64,000 nt of DNA, from assembly GCA_035771175.1 (NCBI GenBank), contig CM069603.1, forward strand, positions 27,434,308 through 27,498,307, in the 5' to 3' direction. The DNA is from Paratinospora sagittata. Its lineage: Eukaryota > Streptophyta > Magnoliopsida > Ranunculales > Menispermaceae. Every line of letters begins with the position of its first letter. Position 1 is the stretch's first letter. Of this stretch, positions 12,501 through 24,500 are shown piece after piece. A model generated the notes under the pieces. It ran no database searches. It was not told the origin of the DNA and saw nothing but the letters and a program-made list of their open reading frames with translations. Made by a program: the position numbers and the translations under genes.

Positions 12501-15500
12501 CATTGCATGGTAAATAAGACATGTATTTTTAGACTAATCTTGATGCTGCTCACTAAAAACGTATAATTGTCCCTTTGGGGTATAGCATATTACATGAGAA
12601 CAAACATACCAATGCCACAGCCAAAGGCGCATTTGATGAGTTAAAAGTAGAGGCGTTATAGAGGCTGAACCCATCAATAACTGGGAGGATTTGGCAATCA
12701 AGCAACATTATTTATGCAGCTCATGGTACTCTAGGCATTGGCCTTTTTCCTGTTCAGTAATTATTGAAGGCAAGTTTACGTAAGATAAAAGGAAATCACG
12801 GTGCATAAAGCTCCCAACTATGCGGGGTCTGGAGAGGGGTCAGACCACTCTGGGTCTATTATATGTAGCCTAACCTTGCATTGAGGAGGATATTTCCACA
12901 ACTCAAACCCCGCAACCACCAGGTCACACCAACAACTCGTACCCTTTCGCCAATGCCACCAAGCCTCCCCTTCAAGTTTAAGTAGGAAGTTTAGGATATG
13001 ATTACTAAATTCTAACATTAACTTCTTTTTACAGAACTAAATGGTCTTGTTGGTTTTCTAAAATTAAGTAGTGCAGTTATGGTATCGTATTATCACTTCT
13101 CCCATTTTAGTTCTGACATATAAGATACATAGGATAATGTTAGAGAATGGAATCAAACAATGAGGATTTTATTGGAAAAAGTAGCAAGTTTCAGGCAATG
13201 GGAAAAATGGTTCACAGAATAACAACCAAAGTAGGGAATTTCAAAAATAAAAATAAAAAGATAAAAGAAAATATGGAGCCAGTTGTGAGGATTCATACAG
13301 AGGCGAGGAGCAGGACAACGAAGTTTTATAAATGGTACATCACCCAACCGTGCCCATGAGCAATCTACCACTGCCAATCCTTTCCTCTTCATTAACTGGT
13401 GGTCTTCCTTTGAGACACATTGTGTCCCAACTGGGCTGCCAACATTTTAGATGCAAATTAGCATGAGATACTTCATGAGCCTATATAAAAATAGTTCCAG
13501 AAAAAACTGATCCAAAGAATGGCTTAGCATGAACAGGAAACAATGTCCCCACAAGATTCTGTGAGTATCTCAAACATACATGGTGCTTGTACTTATCAAT
13601 ATGGCAGCCTTATTCACCATAATCAGAAGATCTTCCATCATATAAAATCAGAAATACTGGATGATTCCATGGAAAATCAATTACGATCTTTGAAGTGCAA
13701 AATATATGTTGAGGTCAATAAGTTATCTTATGATTACTACCACCTGTTGGAAAAGGATTTCCCAGGCTCGGTCCACCAATTTTGATAGCACCTATCGTTT
13801 ACCACAGAGCCCAAGTACATGGGAGAGACTCCATAGTTGTGCAAGTGTAGCACCAACACACTTGAGCACTCTGTCATCGTGCTTTACATTCTTAGGCACT
13901 GCCACTAATAAGCAGCTGTCTAAATGATACAAAAGATTGCAGAAATTTAATCTCTAGCAAGGGACACACCAATTATTCAAATTACAGATAAAGCATCGAT
14001 AACATGTTGATAGCGTACCAAAAGAAATTCATGTCGCAATAAATACACTCATCAGAAGATTATCTAAATCCTAACATGTCAGAGATAATTATGCAGAACA
14101 TCATTGGTATTTCCCTCAAGTATCAATGAATATGTGTACTAAAAATACAGAAAGCTTTGCTAATTTCTTGGCATACCTCAAAACGATCCCCCCAAAACCA
14201 TTAGCCACGCGCAGTTCCTGCAAGGTTTTTCAGCTACAAGGGTAAGTAAGAGATGCAATGGATAAGTGAAATGGATGCTCTCAAAAATATTGTCAGAAGT
14301 TCGCCTCAACCTGCTGCACAAGTGAGCTCACCGAGGAGGTGAGATGAGTTAGGGGGTAAAATTAATTGTATCAATTGGGTTTAGTCATTTTTACTACATC
14401 AAAGTAATCATCACCATCGCCTTGACCCAATTGTTGATGAGAAGGAAGATATTGAAGAAGACTTTGCCTATGGATGGATAACATGATATGATGACAATAT
14501 AACCAAAGAGATGCTCTAAAATTTTGAGTTATAATGAATATCACTAAGATTGAAAGAGATATTTTAGAAATAGTTCTGTCATATGAAGCACAAGTGTTGG
14601 CCTTATGGGGCATAAAAAAAAAATCCTACAATGAATGAGTACAGGAAAGGTAGGGATGTCACGTGGACAAATGAATGGCAAAACCAAACAAATAATAGTC
14701 AAGAATGACATCCATATCAATAGTGAAATTAACATCAATGATCAATTAAGGATAAAACTAATGGATAGCCAACGAAGATGTTTTGGACATCTAAGAAAAG
14801 ACCACAGCCTGCACTAAAGAGAGTGAGTGAGATGGTGCAACTTGAATGTGATATAAGAGCAAGAGGAAGATTAAGATGTATATATATATATATATAGTCA
14901 ACGAAGATGTTTTGGACATCTAAGAAAAGACCAGAGCCTGCACTAAAGAGAGTGAGTGAGATGGCGCAAGTTGAATGTGATATAAGAGCAAGAGGAAGAT
15001 TAAGATATTTGAGTTAATGAGGAAAGAAATGGTTTCCCTCAACGCAATAGAAAAGGTAATCACATAATCATAATTCAAGAAATGTGAAGATTCTAGGCAG
15101 AAAAAATCTTTAAAAAAAAAATCAAATGGGGTTAAGTGATTGTTTTTGTTTATAATTGAAAAACAACTTGTATTAACACCTTAAACTATAATCAAACAAG
15201 AATTGCTATTTTGATTCGACCAACCGACGTCTAAAGGATTCAATCTTCTTTTTGTCTTCTATTTGAATTATTTTTTGTAGTACTACAAATTAAAAAAAAT
15301 ATGCTTGTTCAAAATAAAAAGGGATTTGAGAATTTATATTAAGAAGTTTATCTGAAAGTATTTGATGATATACTCTTATGGTATATAACATTTCATTTTG
15401 CAAGCAAGGACAACTATGTATTTGAGCATTCACTTTTTGAAGAAAAAATTAGCATTCTGAAGAAGTTCATGCATGAATTTACAGTGCTTGTATGCTGAAG

Positions 15501-18500
15501 ACCACGAATAGGACATTAAATTAATTAGGCTATTTTCAGCCTTACAATAGTATTAGAGATGGTTAAAAATACAATCGTTCAAAAGCTTAAAGAATAACAT
15601 TTAATGTAAACATACAACAATTTCCATGTCTCCTGTGCCACCTACACTCTTAATACAATAGCTGCACGATGTGTTTAAAGAACACAGTTATATGTCATAT
15701 ACATGTGCTCCTGGCTCATAATATTCACTTATTTACTAGTGGACAATAGATGAAGTTTTACAAAGAGTCAATTTCTTTTTGAGAATGATCTCTTCACCAA
15801 GGACAAGGCACTATGATAATTTATTTTCACTTTCTGCCAAGAATTGTGTAAATTGTTATTGTTGTATGGTTTTCAATGTTAATCATAAAATTATACAACT
15901 TTTTTATTATTCACCATTAGATTTAGAAACACTTGGGTTCTAGTATAGGATTATATCATTTTCATTCAATTGAATCATGAATTACAAGATTTACCAATTT
16001 GAATGGAGACAACTACAAACATGAGAACCGACCAAAGGGGTACCAGTCAATACTCAACACTAACTCCCCCTATACCAATCTGAGCGAGGATAACTAACTC
16101 ATTGACTATGGATGTCCAACTCTTACCAATTAACTTCCAAATAAAGGTTTCCAATAGCACATGGCAGTCTTTAACTTATTCTAATGGAGTTGTATAGTAT
16201 TTAGTCATATGTTTTCAGCATACTATTCCCCTAGTTGTTTGATAGCAATTTCACAGTATGAATCTATGATGCCATAAGAGCCAATGGATTAGTGTATCAT
16301 ATGGTTACATTTGCAAATGCAGCGAAAATGCCAAGGACAATTCCAAAAGTAAAACCCACAAGCTCCAAAAAGTTGCACGTGCTGAAAAAAGTGGGACATA
16401 GCATCCAAGGCCTTTAAATACTAGGTGAAAGTCTTCATATAATTTACCCTGATGGCATGCCGCAATCAAGTATCAAAGCTTTGGAATTCCTAGAGTTTTC
16501 ATGTAACGTATCCATGTTACAGATCAACACTTGTTGATAAGTGATAATGTTTTTGTGATCCACACAGTAGCACTTTTGTTTCAAAATTTCGCAAGCAATA
16601 ATTCAAATAAAACATGACACTTACATTTAAACATATTATTGGACCAAAGATTTGCCCTCAAAACTTTATTGTGCCTCTATCTAGTATGCCAAATGGGAGA
16701 TAGAGGACTAAACTAACATGGATAGACAAAAAGAGTTACAAGCCCCGTTCCCAGACACCCTCCCGTGAGAATAAAATAACATAAAATAACTCTTCTGTGA
16801 GATGGAAATTATGTTCTTCTGTCTAGATTCTTTGATAATCCATGACATCTAATTGAGTAGCGTATTACTTACTGCAACAGAAAAAGTTCCATCATAATAG
16901 TGGTGGTTTTCTCTTGAGTGAAGAGAATCAGTTGAAAAGCAATGAGAGGGTATCCTAGTTCATTCCCATCAATTTTCAAGGCCTAGGAAAGAGAATAAGG
17001 TATAATCTCCAAAATTATTTGCAGACGAACTTTTTCATATTATCAGTGCATCAAAAGGTATCCTTTACATCCCTAGGTATTTTCTTCAATAGTCAATCAT
17101 GGTTATTACCTTCATAAAAATAAAAAATAAAAAATCATGGTTATTATATTCCACCTATGCCCATGCTTGATTACCACTACCTAAAACCTTGTCAGATAAC
17201 TCTTAAACAGACATTATTAGAAGACAAAGTAAGAAGGAATAACGAGTCATATTATAAAAGTAAACACAGACTATTCAAACCAGCATGGAAGCTGAAATTT
17301 TTTTGTGAATTGAGAGTACTCACCTTCAACAAGCCGAATCTTGAAAGTTTCCGCCCTGTGCATCTCTTTGCATCACATTGACCAAAATCCTAAATAAACA
17401 CTAAAGCATTAGCCTAGAATCAAGATCCATGAATGCACATTGCATATTATCCATACAGAATGATGTGATAGGCATTGGACCAAGTTATAAATTCCTACTA
17501 AAGTATCTGACATATGCAGTACACAAACCTTAATAATCAAAAAGATATTTAATGAGCTACCTTTCGGGTGTATGTAAGCTAAATTTAAATGATAAAATGT
17601 CCCAAACCATTGAGTCGAACAAGAAGTTCTTGATATTATGGCCAGCAGACTATAATTTCATAATTAGTCTGATTTGCAGCAATACAAAATGCATGACAAG
17701 CTCCATTAATACGAATTATGACAATATGACCCCCAAAAGGAAGAGTGCAATGTCTATGCTAGAAAAATAATGGTTTCACTATTTTACAGATGCATGTGAA
17801 GCTATGCTAGCTTCAAAGGACATACCCACATAGCGAGCTGAATATTTGGAGCCAGAGATTTATCTTCTTTAGCTTCATCTGCAAAAGCACTTGTCAGATT
17901 TTACATTGTCAGTGTGATTTTTCATGGAAAGAATAGAAGCAACTGAATGAACACAACAAGCAAGCATAGGGACATCCTTACCCACTGTTGAAGATGAGGT
18001 TTGAAAATTAATAAAACACAACTAAAACTAATTATGAATTCTAACCTAACAGAAGAAGGAAAGATATTTGCATCGTTGCATAAAACTTAGAAATTAAATA
18101 TAGTTTCAGTGGGTTGAATACCCATGCTATTAGTTAGAAGCTGTATTTCAAATGTAGATCACCGCCCGAGGTAAATGTGTAAATCCCAACAGGTATAGGA
18201 TTCATACATGCTTCAATAAAAGCTAGACTTCACTTAGTCTAGTTATTTAGAATCTAAATCTAATTGCCATGTGCACCATAGACTAGGGTATCAGGTCTTC
18301 TGAAAATAGATTTAAAAAAAAAAAAAAAAAAACTGACTAAGGTATCAGTTGGTGGGACATTGTTACCTTAATGTCTGAATGAGTGGAGTTTAAAACTCAA
18401 TTATCACTAGAAAGGAACCAAAAAAGGGGAGTAATCAGTGCACGAGGCTTCTGCCATTGCAGGGTTTGGGTGAGGGATGGTGTACGAACCAAAAAAAGGG

Positions 18501-21500
18501 GAGTAATCAGTCCTCCCAACATTAGGTATAGATTTAAATAAAGGAAGCTAACAAAATCCCATTTGTTAGCTTCCTTTTGGGTAGGCAACAGTAGTTTATC
18601 TAAGGGATACTCACTAAGCAATTGGCTTAGAGGATGGGGTAACATGGTTTAATTTTGGGGATTGGGTCTAAGGCGGCCGAGTTGTACAGTTATACTGAAA
18701 ACTGATGTTACACACACATACAAATATATATACAATACTCTCTTGTTTCTTTAAAAAAAAAAAATAAAGGAATTCAGCACAATGGCCCATCATTGCAGCA
18801 TGCTTCCAATAAGGAAGTTGAAGTCTTAGGGGTTTTATTACCCTCTTGAATAGGACAAATAAGTAGCATATGTCCTGGGGAAAGAAAAATATATTTAGGT
18901 ATTCCTCGGTCAAGTGAAATTGTGTAGAGTCTCCCAATAAGGAAGTTGAAGACCTAGTGGTGCTTTTACCCTCTTGAACAAAACAATGTATGTCCCAGGA
19001 AAAAAATATTGATATAGGCATTCCTTGCTCAAGTACCTAGGTGAGTCAACATTTTATAGCAAAGCAGGTGTAGTTGGACTCAATTGAATTGGTTGATCAA
19101 TTTTTACATGCAATCATAGTAGTCAAAATCATGAATCAAAAGTGAATCATTTTGAGGCTTTATGAATCGAATCCGGATTCGGATTGATGAATCGTAAGAT
19201 TCACGACACAAATGTGAATCGTATATTTGATTATTTGTATATATTAAGTATATATAGGGTTATAAAAACATTAGTGTTTTTTAGCAAATTCACGATTCAA
19301 ACCAATTCACCACAATTCAACTAGCAATTCACTTTCGATTCAGACCGATTCACTTACGATTGGTATAGTGATTCATGAATCCGATTCGAATCGTTTTGGG
19401 GTGAATCGAATCGTGAATCTTATGATTCAGCGATTCGAACCACGGTTTTGACTACTATGCACGCATTTACATTAGCCTTGAATTAAGTACCTAGCATGAG
19501 AACTACTAGGAATGGTCACCAAGGTACAAACCTCAAAACATTCAATAGATGCTTGGATAACATAGAGGTGTTGCGCTTCTAAGATCAGTCCTTGAAGCAA
19601 TTCCTACATATTTTCTTTTGGTTTTCCAAATCCCTAAAATGGTGGCCACAATCATTGAGCGTCTGATGAGGAATTTTTGGAAGGGTGAGGATAAAGCTAC
19701 AGGGGCACATCTAGTAGAAGAGGGAGATGGTCAAAAGAGGTCTTGATCACAGTGGGCTAGCTATTGGGGATTTGATCAACAGGAACAAAGCATTGTTAGC
19801 AAATGGTTGTGGAGGTTCGTTGAGGAGGACTCTCTATGGGTTAAAGTCATTAGAAGTATATACAATTTGCTTGAGAATGCCAAGGATGCCAGTGCCCATC
19901 CAAGAGTCACATTCAGAAGTCCGTGGAAGTTTAAATATTCCATCTACCCATGCTTTTCTATTCATACCAGACTTAGACTTGGTAAGGGTAATCTCATTTG
20001 CTTCTGGGAGGATTCATAGTGTAGTAATGACTGTTTCATGAACCTTTTTCCTTCACTCTACTCTATCTCATCACTGCACAATGCCTCTATCTCTTCATCT
20101 ATACCATTGGATTTAGAAAGAGCTGCTAGTGCCTTAAATCGGAGCCTTCACCCCTTTAGGATCCCATCCCCCTGCCCAAAGGGCCATCATCGAAATCATA
20201 TCTCTTGTAGATTGTTCAGAATCCTGTTGACTCTCTAATGAGAATGACAAAGTTGTGTGGGTTGGTGATAGTTCTGGATCATTATCCACTAAATCATTTT
20301 TTCAGATCATATCAACTCCATCCCCTTTGAATTCCTCTTTTTCTCTACCAAATTTATATGGAAAGCTCATGTACCTTCTGAGGTCAAAATTATGCGTTGG
20401 TTGACGGCTCATAACAAGCTTAACTGTGTTGAAATTCTGCATAAGAAACTTTCTAATACGTGCATATCTCGAAGCTAGTGATGCTTATGTAGGGATGGAG
20501 CGGAGTTGATTAAGCACATTCTTGCTGATTGCGAATTTACAAGGGGAATCTACGACAAGTGTGCGCTGCTTCTCCAAGATCTGCCTTGTCCTAATGTTGG
20601 CCTTCCTTTTTCTCTTTCCATTTAGTTATCCGTTGAAGCCTAAAGTCAAGAGTTATTGGAGGATGATCTTTTTTGCAATTATATGGTGCATATGGCTTGA
20701 AAGAAATAGCAGGACTTTCCATGATAAATATAACAGTGGGGGGTGGGTGTGGTAATCTTCTCTTTTTTGTTTTCATCTTGGGATAGTACTTGCAAGTTGT
20801 CTTTAGGCTAAGGTTTTGGGAATAGCACGTATTTGGAACTATTATTTTGTACACACTATGAAAGCCTCATTGGGACTTCTCATCCCTTTGTGGCAATTTT
20901 TGTACATTTTGATTATTATTAATATATACCCTTTTGTTTCTTGAAAAAAAAAAAAAAACATAGTGTTATTACAAGTGTCGAGTGGGATAATTAAGTTAGC
21001 TAAATAATCAAGAACCAATCATGACCTCGATTAAGGATGGTCTATGAATGGGGTGAGGATATACTGTGACAAAAAAAAATTGTTGCGAGTAAGATGCCAA
21101 TCAGCTAGGTCAACATAAGTTGCATTTTTGTTGGTTTAGAAGCGTGGAAGTGATAATAGGTAAATAAGAGGATGGAAGTGTGGATGGCTAGATAAGATCC
21201 GAGAGAAAGGTGCTAGAAATAAAAGCATAGGAAACATGGGGAAGCATGGTCCTGCACAAACACAATCCAACAATTTAGAAAACTGGAAAGTTGATACACA
21301 TGTTTTCTTTATGGGAAATGGTGCAGCGAAATAGCGTTAAGAGGAATTTCTCAACAAAGAACACAAGCTTGTAAGTCAAATTAGAAGAATAAATGAAGAA
21401 ATTTTCTTTTCATTATTTCTAATGTGCTTAAATAACATGCCTACTGCTGAAAAATAGAAAGAAAATAGAAATAGGAATCCTAGTCTAATTACAAGAATGG

Positions 21501-24500
21501 AAACTTAGAGAAGGAATAGGAAATAACAAAATAGAAACTAACAAAATAAAAACCTAATCAAAGTAGGAAACTAAAAATAGAAATATGAAAATAGAAACTG
21601 AGCCGTTATGGTTGTGTACTGCATCAGGAAGTCTATGGTCTTTTCTAACATTTAATCCTTTTTTTACATATTTTTATCATGTGTCTGACGTTTAGTAAAG
21701 TATAGTTTTGTTAATGACAGTGGACACTTAGCTCTCTTTTTATCTATTAAGGCTTCGAGTCTATGCACATAACAACATATAGGGAGAACTCTTATTTAGA
21801 CAGAACAATCGGACTCTTTGAGTTGCAGCCTTGGGAAGAGGTAAAAATAACTGGTCATTTTATCTTCTTTTACTACAAAAAGAAAACAGTGTTTTTCTTT
21901 TCTGCCATACACACTACAAAAAGAAAACAGTGTTCCTCATCGTGAAACACATGGTTGTTCCGCTCCTTCCATAGGGACCATAACACTGCCATACACACCA
22001 CCTTCCAGTGACCTTTCCAGGAGGAATGAACACTATCCAAGAGAGGAAAGATGTTTATATTATCTTCCTCAGTATCCACACCATTAACAACAGGGAAATG
22101 ATACACCACCTACTCCAAATCACCTTGGCAAAAGGGCACCGCCAACATAAATGTCTCACAGATTTCAAGCCCTGTCTACAAAGGAAACACCAATATGGAG
22201 ATAAATACATATATGAAAACCTTCTTTGCATCATATCACCTGTATTCATCTTTCAATGGGAAGCAACCCACCCTAAGAATTTAACCTTTGATGGCACTTG
22301 CGCTTTCCAAATAGAGTTGTAGTGGGTAAAAGGAGGGACATTGAGCTCATGAAGGATAGATGCGTGGAAACATTTGGAGGAAGAAAGTCCCGAAGACTTC
22401 CATGGCCATGTAACTCTGTCATCTTCCTCAGACAGATGACATCCCTCAAGTAAACTAACTAGAGACAAAACATCTTGTTCCTCTCTGGAGGGGGAGGGGG
22501 AGGGGGAGGGGGGGGGAATATGCCTTCCTAAGTGAAGATCCCAAGACAAGTTAGTTTCTTCCAAGTTCCTTACAAAATCAATGATAGGTTTGTTGTGGGA
22601 CGAAGATCAACAATAAAGATTAGGGAAAAGAGCTTGGAAGGTGTCATTCCCACACCAAATGTCCTCCCAAAACCGAATGGAGTCACCCTTCCCTAATTTG
22701 AGTCTAATCAATGGTGAGAACAGAGGGTAAACTGGTGAGATAAGTTTCTAAGGGCTCCTAAATGTGGCTCTATTGGCAATTCCAACATCCCTTAGGTTAT
22801 TCCGTAGCCCATGCCTACTATAGATGACCTTCCCCCACAAATGATCCTTCTCCCTTGGGAATCTCCATAACCATTTCCCAACCAAAGCTTTATTTTTATT
22901 TGATACATTTTCAATGCCCAAACCTCCTTGTCGAATCTTCCTCTAATGGGCTTTGATTTCACCATAAAATGTAAGGTAAGTAAAAACCACCTCTTCGGTG
23001 TCTTCCTACTCTTCTTTTACTGACAAAGTGCATTTGAGATCCCTGTAATGGAGGAGACGTGATTCAATGACCTTTCTATTTACCTTCCAAATGAATCGAT
23101 TCGATTGGATATACCACAAAACCACAACTTTTTCTGCCACCTAGCAATGTTTTCATTGATTACAAATTCTAAAAGGTTAAATAAAAATAACTTGTGCTAT
23201 ATCTAAACCAACTCCATGTTACTTGGAGGCTATCAAAGAAGAAGTTAGAACAAACACAACCATCCAAAGATTAGTCAAACTAATCAATGATTTGGAAAGG
23301 AAGGTAGGGGCCCAAGGAAGTCCCAAGAGAATGTGAGTTTCTTTAAGGAAAGAATCTACCTTCCAAAAAACTCCACTCATGCTGAAGATATTATTGGTCA
23401 ATACCATGGTAAATTTGCACCACCCATGAGGGTTTTCTCAAAACTCTTTAGAGAGCATTGTCCTCAAAATCATGAATCGAAATTGAATTGTTTCGAGGCT
23501 CATTGAATTAAATCAGGATTCGGATCAATGAATCATAAAATCCATGATACAAATATAAACCGTATATTTGTATATATTAAGTACCCATAGAGTTATAAGA
23601 CATAAGTGTTTGTTAGCTAATTAAAGGTTCAAACCAATTCACCACAATTCAGCCAATGATTCAGTCTTATACACTTACCATTCACCATCAATTCATTTAT
23701 GATTCACATGTATAGCAATTCAAGAATCTGATCCAAAATGTTTTGGGGGAATTGACTCGAGGAAGTACAAGTCACTGATTTGAATTGCAATTCTGACAAC
23801 CACGACAGAGAGTTCAATCTACAATTGATTGGAAAGGGATTCAAGCACAAACTAAAGAATTCATTCATGGTTGTGACATGTATCAACAAATGCAAACCAA
23901 ATCTATCCTTTAGGCTTATTACAACCACTAAAAATTTCAATCAAATTTGGGGAGAAATTTCAATGGACTTTATCAACAGGTTACCCAATCGGTCCTAAGG
24001 GGAAAATCAACTATTTTCATTGTGGTGGACTGAATATCAAAGTATGCACCTCTTACCGCATTTTTTCATCCTTATGTTGTAAGTGTGGCTCAAGTTTTTG
24101 GGTTACATGGCATACCTAGATCTATTGTTTGTGAACAAGACTCTCCCTTTACAGATTATTTTGGCAGAAATTGTTGCATAGCTTCCTCAAACAAATGGGT
24201 AAAGTGAGTTCATGGATCAAACAACAGATTTTTAGTTATGGTATCTTACTTCTTCTAAGCCACAAAATTGGATCAAGTGGTTGTCATGGGTTGTCAATTG
24301 TTATTTAGACAAGTTGGGTATTGTCTATACAAAAAACACCTTTTGGATTGGTGTATGGAAAACAACCCACCATTGTGTTATCCAAACTGCCAAGAAGACA
24401 GAGTTGAAGTTATAGAGAAAGTATTAATGACTTGGGAATTGGGATGGAGTTATTAACGAGTTCCGGGAGAAAATTAAAGAGGCACATTCGAGATTGGGTT

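Noticed and set aside
12818..13018. Small minus-strand ORF with a Trp-rich start
   Set aside because: It is the translation of the SINE at 12785-12972.
22488..22517. G-rich GGGGGA run as a possible G-quadruplex regulator
   Set aside because: It is a short microsatellite within a dead LINE in an intron; nothing in the context supports a regulatory role.
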